Below are positions 1-9,700 of a DNA stretch of 26,865 nucleotides, one piece after another. A model generated the notes under the pieces. It searched no databases. It was not told the DNA's origin and worked only from the letters and a program-made list of their open reading frames with translations. The stretch covers positions 1 through 26,865 of the IMG/VR virus record IMGVR_UViG_3300042541_001510. One strand, given 5' to 3'. Source of the DNA: a virus. Position 1 is the first letter of the stretch, and every line of letters begins with the position of its first letter. The position numbers and the translations under genes are program-made.

Positions 1-31
1 AAAATTAAAAAACGAAGTTGAATCAAATGCA

Positions 32-40
32 TAAATTTGC
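32..40 (+). promoter_or_regulatory. Bacteroidota-type -7 promoter box (TAAATTTGC), leaderless start
   Basis: The box TAAATTTGC matches the Bacteroidota -7 element TAnnTTTG. Exactly three bases (aat) separate it from the ATG at 44, so transcription would begin at or next to the start codon. No clear -33 TTG is seen at the usual spacing, although only about 30 bases lie upstream in the window. The same box and spacing occur at two minus-strand gene starts, which makes chance unlikely. Confidence 0.65.
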
Positions 41-43
41 AAT

Positions 44-214
44 ATGACACACATCGAATCAGTAAACAACGAGATGAAAAAAATCAACGGGGCTACCGAT
101 GAAATTTACGAGGCACTTGCCGACTCTGCTCTAGAGGAGGCCAGAGCTGCTATCCGTAAATTACATAAGATCCTTGAAAAACTAAATCTAAAATTAAATG
201 CCAATAAAATCTAA
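44..214 (+). CDS. Small helical protein of unknown function (56 aa)
   Basis: This short frame runs from ATG 44 to TAA at 212-214 and overlaps the next gene by 17 bases, a typical phage overlap. The product is almost wholly helical and charged, with an acidic middle (ALADSALEEA) and a basic end (KLHKILEKLNLKLNANK), so it may form a coiled coil. I do not recognise a family. Support comes from the promoter box three bases before its ATG and from its coupling to the phosphoesterase gene. A missed longer frame is unlikely because the start is fixed by the promoter. Confidence 0.6.
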   Translation: MTHIESVNNEMKKINGATDEIYEALADSALEEARAAIRKLHKILEKLNLKLNANKI

Positions 215-1394
215 ATGGTGCGTTTACGACGATGCCATCCGTTCGATGTATGTCGAAGGGATGATCCCTACGGAATTGTCAAAGAAAATACTTGACACCG
301 ACGACTCGTCTTGCCAAAACTACGATGTATGTCAACTGGCAAGATACATCAGCCGTAATTACAAAAACATATGCGACCTACACGAGGGCATATATGACGC
401 CGCTAACTCAGTAGATGTCAGTGCGATGAATGCAAAGCATATGTGGTTGAAGACAAAGGAGGCGTCTTTGTTTGTCAAGAACCCTGACTACGTAGAGCCT
501 GAGGACTTTGTGCCTCAGGATATCGACTTCGATACGCTGTTCAGAAACATTGTACCTGTTGCGTTTAGCCCTGAGCCTACTATTGACGAGGCTCAGTTTG
601 ATAGGCTTGTATACACAGATACCCACGTAGGTATGCGTATAGAGGACTTCAGTTTATACGGAGGTATATGGAACGAACACGAGCTCGATAAGATGCTTGT
701 TAATATGGTCAACCATACACTGTCTTGCAGGAAGTCTAGCGTGCTTTACATTGACGATCTAGGTGACTTCATGGACGGTTACGACGCACAGACGGTTCGT
801 AAGGGTCACGATCTTCCGCAGAACATGGACAATCAGAAGGCCTTTGATGTCGGGCTGTCGTTTAAGATACGTCTTGTGCAATCTCTGTCCCCGTACTATG
901 ACAAGGTCATATGCCACAACGTGTGCGAGGACAATCACTCAGGTAGCTTTGGATATGTAGTCAACTCTGCCTTCAAGGTGGCGATCGAGTTGATGATGCC
1001 TAACGTAGAGGTGGTCAACATTCGAAAGTTTATTGACTACTACAAGGTCGGTCGGTATGTCTTTGTCCTGTCACACGGGAAAGATAGCAAGAGTCTGAAG
1101 TTTGGGTTCAAGCCAAAGCTAGACAAGATACAGGAGAACAAGATTGACAACTACTTGGACAGGAACAATCTAGTCACTAGAGGATCGTCTGTTGAGTTTA
1201 GCAAGGGCGACTCGCATCAGTACCTGTTTGATACGTCAACAGCGCAGCGTTTCAACTACTACAACTACCCGGCACTTAGCCCGTCATCGTCTTGGGTGCA
1301 GGCAAACTTTCAGCAGGGCGTCTATGGGTTCATCCACTTTAACTACTATGAGAATAGAAAGGTAATCAACGAATTTGTAATCGATTTAAATTAA
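198..1394 (+). CDS. Calcineurin-like metallophosphoesterase of phage type
   Basis: The 398-aa product carries the ordered metal-binding motifs of the calcineurin-like phosphoesterase superfamily: DTHVGM (D141, H143), LGDFMD (D190, D193), EDNHS (N246, H247), SHGKD (H293) and GDSHQ (D338, H340). The usual C-terminal GHTH motif is replaced by KGDSHQ. Members of this superfamily include SbcD/Mre11-type nucleases, so a role in phage DNA processing is plausible, but the substrate is not shown. The first ~60 residues look like a helix-turn-helix segment (EGMIPTELSKKIL) and may bind DNA. It sits upstream of a helicase and a nuclease, which fits DNA metabolism. The ATG at 198 overlaps the preceding small gene; an A/T-rich leader replaces a ribosome binding site. 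Confidence 0.82.
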   Translation: MPIKSKWCVYDDAIRSMYVEGMIPTELSKKILDTDDSSCQNYDVCQLARYISRNYKNICDLHEGIYDAANSVDVSAMNAKHMWLKTKEASLFVKNPDYVEPEDFVPQDIDFDTLFRNIVPVAFSPEPTIDEAQFDRLVYTDTHVGMRIEDFSLYGGIWNEHELDKMLVNMVNHTLSCRKSSVLYIDDLGDFMDGYDAQTVRKGHDLPQNMDNQKAFDVGLSFKIRLVQSLSPYYDKVICHNVCEDNHSGSFGYVVNSAFKVAIELMMPNVEVVNIRKFIDYYKVGRYVFVLSHGKDSKSLKFGFKPKLDKIQENKIDNYLDRNNLVTRGSSVEFSKGDSHQYLFDTSTAQRFNYYNYPALSPSSSWVQANFQQGVYGFIHFNYYENRKVINEFVIDLN

Positions 1395-1399
1395 ATAAA

Positions 1400-1603
1400 A
1401 TGTTCAAAACAAAAGTAAAACAACTGGCAGAGAGAAGTGCTGCAGTAATCAATGTGTTCGCACAAACACGCAGTCAATTATCTGCGATTAACAAGGAGGT
1501 ATCCGAAGAGATGGACCGACTTAAAGAGGAGATGTTAGACCACGAGGCTACGTTCTTAGCCAACCGAAAGGTCATTGAAAACATCGAAAAGATTATAGGG
1601 TGA
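1400..1603 (+). CDS. Small coiled-coil phage protein (67 aa)
   Basis: The protein is 67 aa and helical, with a heptad-like pattern through residues 20-65 (INKEVSEEMDRLKEEM) that predicts a coiled coil. Small proteins of this general form are common among Bacteroidota phages, but I know no function for them. The gene starts 5 bases after the phosphoesterase stop, with an A-rich leader, and its TGA shares bases with the GTG start of the next gene (GTGA). This is a sign of translational coupling. No enzyme motif is visible. Confidence 0.7.
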   Translation: MFKTKVKQLAERSAAVINVFAQTRSQLSAINKEVSEEMDRLKEEMLDHEATFLANRKVIENIEKIIG

Positions 1604-1815
1604 GTTTAGAAGAGGCACAGGACTATGCGGTGAATAATTTCATCGCACAGTTCGGTGAACTACCTGAGAGAAGGGTAGAGAACAACACGCTAATTAACAT
1701 CATTCGTACCTGCGTAAAATGCGGGTACGTTTTGGCTATGGCCGATCAAACAATAGAAGATGCAACTACGGGACTATCAACAGACAATATCGACGGAAGC
1801 CTCAGGGCTGCTTAG
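1600..1815 (+). CDS. Small hypothetical protein overlapping the helicase gene (71 aa)
   Basis: The 71-aa frame uses a GTG start overlapping the upstream stop by 4 bases and ends 56 bases inside the helicase gene in another frame. Residues 1-50 look folded (FIAQFGELPERRVENN, then a CVKCGY segment); the C-terminal ~20 residues are encoded in the overlap and look unstructured. CVKC alone is not enough to claim a zinc site. I do not recognise the family. The continuous chain of overlapping genes supports it as real. An alternative in-frame GTG lies about 11 codons downstream. Confidence 0.6.
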   Translation: MSLEEAQDYAVNNFIAQFGELPERRVENNTLINIIRTCVKCGYVLAMADQTIEDATTGLSTDNIDGSLRAA

Positions 1816-2992
1816 TGTATTTGGGTATGCATATCTTGCTATGCAGGTACGCACAGGCAAGACCATCACAGCACTTGAGGCTGCTAGGTTATACGGAGCA
1901 AAGGATGTCATTATCCTGACAAAGAAGAAGGCCATATCAAGTATCGAGGCAGACTGTAAACACTTTAATTTCAACAGCACGGTTATCAACTACGAGTCGA
2001 TGCATAAGATAGGAAATATCAAATGCGACTTGATGATTGTGGACGAGGCTCACGGCCTTGGTGCGTTCCCTAAGCCCTCTCTCAGGGCAAAGAATGTATC
2101 TGCCATGTATCTAAAGTACCGGTTCCCTCCGGTTATACTACTCAGCGGCACTCCCACGCCGGAGTCGTACTCGCAAATTTACCATCAGCTATACTTTCTA
2201 GGGGAGGGGCCGTTTATGCGTTACCGCAACTTCTACAAGTGGGCAAAGGACTACGTCGATGTCAAACAGGTGTGGACATCAGGTATGCCAAAGAACGACT
2301 ACTCAGGGGCCAAGAAGGATAAGATCGACGAGGTCGTCAAGCCTTTTATGATAAGCTATACCCAACAAGAGGCAGGCTTTGAGTCCAAGGTTGAGGAGGA
2401 GATACTTTACGTTGATATGTCTTCAAGGACGGCCGGCATTATCGACACGCTAAAGAAAGACTTTATAGTCAATGGCAAGGACGAGACGATCATTGCAGAC
2501 ACCGGTGCCAAGCTAATGCAGAAGACACATCAGCTATGCAGCGGCACCGTAATCTTTGAGTCAGGTAATACGATGGTCATCGACCATACAAAGGCGAAGT
2601 TTATAAGGGAAAGGTTCTCGGGGAAGAAGATAGGGATATTCTATAAGTTCAAGGCTGAACTTGATGCTATCGAGTGTGTGTTTGGTCTAGACATCTGCAC
2701 CACCCTTGACGAGTTCGATAACTGCGATAAGTCTATAGCACTGCAGATACAATCCGGACGTGAGGGTGTAAGCCTAAAGAACGCAGAGTATCTTGTCTTC
2801 TATAACATCGACTTCAGTGCTACTAGTTACTGGCAGGCTAAGGACCGGATGACCACCATGGATCGTAAGTTTAATAAGGTCTACTGGGTGTTCTCAAGAG
2901 GAGGAATCGAGGAGGATATCTACAAGGCCGTATGTTCAAAGAAAAATTATACACTAAGCTATTTCAATAAATATGTCAAACTTTCAAAGTAA
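1760..2992 (+). CDS. DEAH-box SF2 (SNF2-like) helicase
   Basis: The 410-aa product has an N-terminal LRDYQ motif, a Walker A loop QVRTGKT (GKT at residues 33-35), a DEAH Walker B (residues 95-98), SGTPTP as motif III (around 129-133) and a C-terminal lobe with QSGREGVSL (motif V) and QAKDR (around 359-363) in the place of motif VI QxxxR. It should be an ATP-driven DNA translocase used in phage replication or recombination. Walker A has Arg where many SNF2 proteins have Gly. The start at 1760 is chosen because LRDYQ normally lies at the extreme N-terminus; this leaves a 56-base overlap upstream. The end overlaps the VRR-NUC gene by 20 bases, so the two are likely made together. Confidence 0.88.
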   Translation: MQLRDYQQTISTEASGLLSVFGYAYLAMQVRTGKTITALEAARLYGAKDVIILTKKKAISSIEADCKHFNFNSTVINYESMHKIGNIKCDLMIVDEAHGLGAFPKPSLRAKNVSAMYLKYRFPPVILLSGTPTPESYSQIYHQLYFLGEGPFMRYRNFYKWAKDYVDVKQVWTSGMPKNDYSGAKKDKIDEVVKPFMISYTQQEAGFESKVEEEILYVDMSSRTAGIIDTLKKDFIVNGKDETIIADTGAKLMQKTHQLCSGTVIFESGNTMVIDHTKAKFIRERFSGKKIGIFYKFKAELDAIECVFGLDICTTLDEFDNCDKSIALQIQSGREGVSLKNAEYLVFYNIDFSATSYWQAKDRMTTMDRKFNKVYWVFSRGGIEEDIYKAVCSKKNYTLSYFNKYVKLSK

Positions 2993-3224
2993 AATAATAT
3001 CTCAGTATGAGAAGACTGGGCACATTGTGTTGAATGTGATAAAGCTATCAGACAGCGGTTACCCTGACCTTATATGTCTAAAGGATGGAGTTGCTACCTT
3101 TATCGAATGCAAGGAGGCCAAGGATACATTGAAGCCGTTGCAAAGGCATCGTATAGACGAGCTAAACAAGGCCGGGTTCACCGCATTTTGCCTACAGGAG
3201 GGATTAGGTGTAATATATCCGTAG
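2973..3224 (+). CDS. VRR-NUC-type nuclease (83 aa)
   Basis: The short protein shows the core of the PD-(D/E)xK VRR-NUC family: GYPDLI (D32), then IECKE (E45, K47) and a following Q57 in the helix LKPLQRHRIDEL. At 83 aa it is a minimal, stand-alone nuclease domain, the usual form in phages. Relatives cut branched or flap DNA, so a structure-specific activity working with the adjacent helicase is likely; this is inference from family and context. The ATG overlaps the helicase end by 20 bases. Its stop is followed by a short promoter-bearing gap. Confidence 0.87.
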   Translation: MSNFQSKIISQYEKTGHIVLNVIKLSDSGYPDLICLKDGVATFIECKEAKDTLKPLQRHRIDELNKAGFTAFCLQEGLGVIYP

Positions 3225-3243
3225 GTAATATATAGTTTTATCT

Positions 3244-3252
3244 TACCTTTGC
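3244..3252 (+). promoter_or_regulatory. Bacteroidota-type -7 promoter box (TACCTTTGC)
   Basis: TACCTTTGC lies in the short gap after the nuclease gene, five bases before ATG 3258. It matches TAnnTTTG, including the C that follows the box in all four examples in this window. A recognisable -33 TTG at about 19 bases is absent. It would start a short or leaderless mRNA for the downstream small gene. Confidence 0.7.
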
Positions 3253-3257
3253 AGATT

Positions 3258-3611
3258 ATGACTACACCAGAATACGTAAGTTCTCTTTTTGAGATCGAGA
3301 CAGTGGCTCACATAGCCCATTCACAGACAGACTCATTTGCATCTCATATGGCACTTGGTTCATTATACGAAGGCATCTCAGATCAGCGTGACGCATACGT
3401 AGAGGCATACCAAGGCAAGTTCGGAATCATTAAAGGCTACCCTAGCTTTAAGATGCAAGAAGGTACCGATATGACATCATACCTAAAAGGCAAAGCTGCA
3501 GAGTTTGAAGGGTACCGTAACACATTGTCAGAAGGATATCTTCAACAGATGGTAGACAACACACAAGAGTTGATCAGCACCACGCTATACAAACTTCGTT
3601 TCCTTAGCTAA
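3258..3611 (+). CDS. Small His/Glu-rich helical phage protein, possibly ferritin-like (117 aa)
   Basis: The 117-aa product is helical with a dense pattern of potential metal ligands: E12 and E14, then HIAH (H18, H21), H30, E38, D42, D45 and E49. The segment QTDSFASHMAL and the following YQGKFGI resemble a conserved family of small phage proteins of unknown function. The pattern is reminiscent of four-helix ferritin-like or DinB-like folds, but I cannot prove metal binding. I chose ATG 3258 because an in-frame TTG at 3249 lies inside the promoter box. Its own promoter suggests expression separate from, or stronger than, the genes before it. Confidence 0.72.
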   Translation: MTTPEYVSSLFEIETVAHIAHSQTDSFASHMALGSLYEGISDQRDAYVEAYQGKFGIIKGYPSFKMQEGTDMTSYLKGKAAEFEGYRNTLSEGYLQQMVDNTQELISTTLYKLRFLS

Positions 3612-3627
3612 TCAAAATAATAATTCA

Positions 3628-3780
3628 ATGTCAATACAAGTAGAACTACGTAACAACCTATCAAAAACGTGGACGGTCAAGATGTTTGACCTATTCCCAT
3701 TCGTAAGAATTATAAGCTCATCCGATCAAACAGAAGTTGAGATCGGATGGCTTAGTTTTTCTATTGTGTTTATTTCTTAA
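3628..3780 (+). CDS. Possible small ORF at the convergent gene end (50 aa)
   Basis: An ATG frame starts 16 bases after the preceding stop and runs 50 codons to TAA at 3778-3780, overlapping the last 11 bases of the opposing giant gene. The C-terminus is hydrophobic (WLSFSIVFIS) and could insert in a membrane. Doubt arises because a terminator-like hairpin (3719-3749) with a T-tract lies inside the frame, which would cut the mRNA before the stop codon. It is either a genuine small gene with a read-through terminator or a chance frame in a transcription end region. Confidence 0.35.
   Translation: MSIQVELRNNLSKTWTVKMFDLFPFVRIISSSDQTEVEIGWLSFSIVFIS
3719..3760 (+). terminator. Rho-independent terminator candidate for the plus-strand block
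   Basis: A perfect 9-bp inverted repeat, CATCCGATC (3719-3727) with GATCGGATG (3741-3749), encloses a 13-base loop and is followed by GCTTAGTTTTT, giving a T-tract on the plus strand. It lies where the two transcription blocks meet, the expected place for a terminator. On the minus strand no T-tract follows the hairpin, so it acts best on plus-strand transcripts. Confidence 0.6.
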
Positions 3781-6700
3781 TCCAGCCCTCAGGAATTAGA
3801 TCAAACCCGGCGTGAGTCATTTTATAATACTCTGACTCTCTATCGTCTTTTTCGCCAGGAGTTCCCCATATAGTGCCCTTTACAGAGCCCTTGTAAAACT
3901 TATATTTTTCCTTTAGCTCGTCGTAGTCACTTAGCTCTACCATTGTAGGCTTCATTGCTTTTGTCATAACATTTTCAAAATCTTTAGCACCTGGCAATGT
4001 GCCCATAGTTGCAAGTCCTGATATAATTGCATCTCTAAAATACGCAGGGACATTTTTCTTGTTATCTCTAATAAGTTTGTTTTTCTCTTTGATTAATTTA
4101 TCTCGATAATCAAGACCGCTTTGTTCAAAAGGCACCTTTTCTCCCGACTCAATCTTTCTTAAATTTTCATCTATGGCCTTTATTTTGGATTGTGATTCAA
4201 GATAGTCATTGATACTAGTGCCTACGGCCCACGCTGCAGATGACGCCTTACCGTAAGGACCTACAGCTGCCTCTACTGTTTTTTGATATGCATCTTTGCT
4301 ATTAAAATCAGGCCACGAGCTATATAGAATGTTGTTCTTATATCTATTGTAATCCTCAGGGTGCAGGTACTTTGCATTAAGATATTCGACAGCCGTTGAT
4401 GTAAAGAATTTGTTTTGGATGTTCCCAAAGTTTCTACCCAAAACACCTTGTGCAACAAAACTACCAACTCCCTTTATAAAGTTATCTGAAAATGTATTTT
4501 CATCTGACGCTCTTTCTTGCAATTCTTTCATCGTGAATTTATTTTTATCAGACGTCATCATCACGTTATTCAAGTCTATAGAAGGGTCAATACCAGGTAT
4601 TCTAGGACTGGTCTTGGTAAGGAAATTAATTTGATTTTTTGCAGCAATTTTTCTAGTCTCCTTACTGTCAGGCTTGCCTTCAGTTATTGCTTGCGTTAAT
4701 TCGTCTTTATCATCATCATCATACAAGAAATGATGCATTGCTATACCTGCAGCTGCTAATCCTGAAGCTATTGCCCCTCTCATTGCCGTATATGTTCCTG
4801 CTCTTAACAATACTCCGCTTATTTGTTTTGCAGCGTCGGCTCTTGACATCTTTCCGCCTCTATGCATTGCTATTATTGCATCTGTAGTAATCTCGTATTC
4901 ATTACGACCATAGTTAGCCAGATAATTTTGAGTTTGGCCAAGCAATGTTCCATGTCTTTTTACGGTGATAGGGGACATTAACCAAGGGTTCTTAGCAGCA
5001 CCTGTATCTGTTACGTTCTTGTCTGCTATGTCTCTACTTTTATTTAGTGCATCTTCAAACTTGTCAAGATAGTTAACATCATTTTTAGCGATAGCTTCAA
5101 AATCAATATCCTGACCTGTTAATTTTTTAAAGTTCTTAGCCATTGATCCAAACCATAATGGTCTGATAATAGCTAGATCAGGTGCTGTCATCATAGTTTC
5201 GCTAACCGCTCTTAACCCTTTTTGAGGGGCCATCAAAGAATTATAGTATGCCTTTGTAGCGGCATTTACAGCAAATCCTCTAACGTTTTGCATATCGTTT
5301 GTAGATATTTCATAGCTCTCTGTGCTAAGGAATGCACCACTTAACGTACCATGAGGATATGCTCTATCTGTAGCGTAGCTATTTAAGTTTCTCATAATCT
5401 CACCACCAACTCCGTTAAGGGAATAGTCCTTATACTCTGTTATACCTAATGCCATCTCTTCCGGATAATTAGGCACTACATAGCTCAGATTACTTACAGC
5501 TTCCGAGGCAGATTTGCTAGGATTGGATAGCATATATGTTGTAGATGCTCTTGATACATAATCCCTTACATCTGACCATATATCACGGTGGAAGAACGAC
5601 CTAGATAGGGTGGCCTCAAGGACATCCTCAAATGTTTTTCTCATAGCCTTGGCAAACAATAATCTGCTTTCATTCTCCTTGCTTGGATCTGCCTTGTACA
5701 TCTCAAGAGACTTTGCTATAAAGCCATCTGTTATCTTGCTCATTGTTCTTAATGGCAACGTCATATGGTAGTCAAGCATTACATTCCTTACAGCCTTATT
5801 TGCCGAAGAGAACGGATCAAAATTTATAGGAGACGCTTGCCCTGTCCTCTCTTCTATTTGGCCAGCCTTTGTTTTAATAGAGCCTGCCGGAGTTATCCCT
5901 ATTGCTGCGTTTAATTCCCCTCTTTCATTTAAAACCTGTTCCGCACCTCTGCTTGTATTTTGGGTAACAATAGTTGTGTAATTCTCAAACGGATCGAATG
6001 GTTGATCGTGAATTTCTGATGCTACCTTCTGTGCATATGGGGTTAAAGTATCATACAATTTTCGAATCCCCTCGACTACCTTTTTTTCTGCAGGAGAGAA
6101 TGAATCCCATATTTTTTTTGAATCAATGTTACCATCTGTTGAATATAGCTCTGATAATTTTTTTAGCAGCTTCGCAGACTTTTCGTTCATAGGGTGTTTG
6201 CCAGACATTGAAGCCTCTATAGATTTTTCAACAAAGGCCATAGCCGGTGGAGACTTCTTAGAACCAGGATTGCTCTCGTGTTCAAGCTGTCTTAAATACA
6301 TTGTCATTTTAAAACCTGACTCTATAACCTTATTAAAGTCACCGCCCATGCTTTTCACAAGTTCATTTTTCAGCTTGTCGCTGTTCATTGTATTTAAGTC
6401 TGTCTTATAGCTAGACCAACCTTGCGCTATCTGCTTAATCCCGTTGTTAAATATTTCAAATCCTGGGTAGTTCTTTATGACGTTATCGATACGTTTAGCG
6501 GAGTTTCTTAATAACGCATGGTAGAACTTAGAGTTCCCGCTAAATGATAAAAACTTCCTTATCCCTTGCACTGCATTTTCAATAGCAAGCAAACCTACCT
6601 TACCCCTTGTTACTCTAACCCTTTCGCTAATACCCCTGTCAACATCCTTTGACATTTTTATCTTGTTCAATATGTAAGGGATTCTACCCATGACTCCATT

Positions 6701-9700
6701 GGTAAGTAGGTGGTCCATCGCCTCAAGTGCACGGATCTTATCCTTAGGGTCTACGATATCATCTGCAGTCATCTTAACTAACTTAGATAGCTTTATCTTA
6801 TCCTCGTCAGATAGGTCGTATTTCTCTCCATCAATAGGGGATATGCCTGACTTTATCATATCCCTTATAGAGTCTGCCATAGCATTAAATCTATCACGAA
6901 TGTAATCCTCAATAGACGGGGCAACTGTATCAGGCTCTTCTGATCTTACATCTATGCCTGTTGCCTCTAATAGATTTGCTTCATCCATTTCGGCTATTTT
7001 TTGTGCCACCTCATCTGTATAATCTGAGAGTTCCTTTATGTTTATTGCCTTACGAGTTCTATCAGATATCTCTCCCTCCTTAACCCCTATCCCGCTTGAA
7101 GATGTTGCATCTAATAGTCGTCTACCCATTTCAAGGTGAGCGTCTATGTCCTCTACTTTTGTTACGTTAGCCTCTGTAAATTTTTTGGCGGCCATTCTTA
7201 ATTGCGATTCTACCTCCTTAGACTTAATAGCCTTTTTTACTCTCTTGTTAATTTCTCTGGCCTCATTTAATTTATCTGCATAGTCCGCATCGTTGAACAC
7301 CTTCTCTGCATAGTCAAGGTATCTGTCAACCATATCAGGATTGGCAGTGTTTACATTGGCGAATCTGTTCAAAAGAGCTTTTGCTTGGTTTGCAGTAATT
7401 TGCCCCCTTCCTTGCATTTCTTTTAACTTGGCGGCTATTTCTCTTAGCGGGTCTACAACAGACTTCTTCCCTTCTTTAGCGGCTTCATAAATTAATCTTA
7501 CCTTCTCCTTTAACTCTTTAAATTCACTTACCTCCTTTATGTCGCCAGACTTAGAGTTTTTCTCAATCTCTACAATCTTGTCAAACGCCTTATTAAGAGA
7601 TGCCTCATCTTTGACACTTGAGATTACGCTCATGATCTTTTCGTAGTCACCTCTTGTGAATGAATCTTTTCTCCCTTTGACCAAATCTGTTATTGTCTTA
7701 CGTGCATCTACAACAGCCTTGGTTGCTTCTTTAGCGGCTTCATAAATTAATCTTACCTTATCCTTTAACTCTTTAAATTCACTAACTTCCTTTATGTCAC
7801 TAGCCTTAGAGTTCTTTTCAATCTCTACAATCTTGTCAAACGCCTTATTAATAGAGGCCTCATCTTTGACATTTGACATTATGTCTATGATCTTTTCATA
7901 GTCAGCTCTTGTGAATGAATCTTTGCTCCCCTTTACTAGTTCTATTATTTCCTTACGTGCGTCTACAACAGACTTGGCCGCTTTATTTGCAGCATTAATC
8001 TCAAGTTTGATCTGATCCTTTAATGCGGTACGCTCAGTGATTGTGATCTCCTTAGGCTTCTCTCCGGAGATCTTAGCCTGTGATGGTGCAGCCTTAATCT
8101 TAATGTTGTTGTCTTCCTTGAACCCCATAACGGCAGCGTTATACTCCTCCTGATTGTTCCTAATCCAAGGTGCCCATTTCTTCTCTGCGTCGGCTATTGC
8201 ATTTTCGATGATGTCCTTCTTTTCGCCAGTCTCTTTGTTCCTGTTAAAGAACCCTTGCATCTCGTCTTTAAATTCTTCGCCTTTATCACTCAGCTGTTGC
8301 TTGGACTTAGGAGTTTCTGCGATGGATTGTTCTACTGCCTTTACAAGCTCAGGATTGCTGCCATTCGCTTTTGCTTCAGCATATGCTTCGGCTATTTTTT
8401 TTGAGTTAATCTCTTTTATATTTACAGGAACCCCATTATCATCAAAACCATGTTTTTTTAGATCAAATGGCTGCTCTCTATATAAATCTTTTGTATTTGC
8501 TTTTTTATTTATATCTATTACTTCTTTGTCCGATAAAATCCTAACAACCTTCATTTCTCCAGATATCATCCAGCTGCCACTCATATTAGAGTTTGTCTTA
8601 TACTTGTAAAACCCCCCTTCTGGTACTTGATCTGTTATATGAGCTGTTCTTGCTATTACTTCTCCATTTTTATTTAATTCAGCCCTTTTATTTGCTTCTG
8701 ATTGCCAATCCTTATCGTTTGCTACCTCTACCTCTGCCCATACTTGATTATTAGGTCTTATAGACGGTTTTATATCTGACGCATTCTTTTTCTCGCCTAT
8801 ATGTGTAGCTATAGGTATATCCCCAGAATGCCATCCTGGCCTGTACGCTAAATTTCCAAGTTTAGATTTTACCATTGTCTTCCCACTTTTTGACGTAGTT
8901 TGATCTCCAACTTCTGCTTTTGTCCAAGTACCAAATGGCACAGATTTATCAGATTTTACAAACAATGGGAATAGCTCTCCAGGCTTTTTAGGATCTACTC
9001 TAAAAAGTTTATAAGCCTTTTCTGTATTTTTTGGAGATGGCACATCGGTAGGTAAATATTTCTTTATTTTTTCAACAGACGATTCGTCTATGTCGTTTAT
9101 TTTTTTAGCCACATCCTCGCTCAGCTGCTGCTTGGATTTAGGTTTGTTCTCATTGGCGACGTACTTCTCTAGCTTTGGATTGAAGACGGTAGATGTGTGG
9201 TAGTCAGGGTGAGGCTTCTCGTAAGTCTCTCCCTTCATTACCTTCGTAGTCTGAGCACGTAGGTCATTGCCCCACTTGGCGACGGTCATATCATAGCCTG
9301 CCTTTGCAGCCTCCTGAGAGACGAATGCGACCTGCTTGTTCTTGTCGAAGGCTTGTCCTGGGTACATCTTTTCAAACGTAGCCTTGGCCTTGTCCATCAG
9401 GTTCATAGGGTCGCTGTTGAAAGGATATACCTTATCCTTAGGGACACGCACCACATAACCGTAGCTACCGCCGACATCTCGTCTGTCAGGTCGTGTGTAG
9501 TACATACTCACTCCTATTCCAGGACGCTCGTCTCTGCCCGTTCTAAGGTTCTTGCCAAAGTGTCTTGGGTCGATGCTCGGGATCTTCCCCGGAGAGTAGT
9601 GGTAGAATAAATAGTTCCCCTTCTCATCCTCCGTCATATCCTTTGTCATCTTCGCATCGTCAACTAACGACTGCTTGGATTTGGGTTTAGCTTCATTAAC

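Noticed and set aside
4700-4725. DDDDK sequence in the giant protein, resembling an enteropeptidase site
   Set aside because: It arises from a run of Asp codons in an acidic loop. Enteropeptidase is a vertebrate enzyme and has no bearing here.
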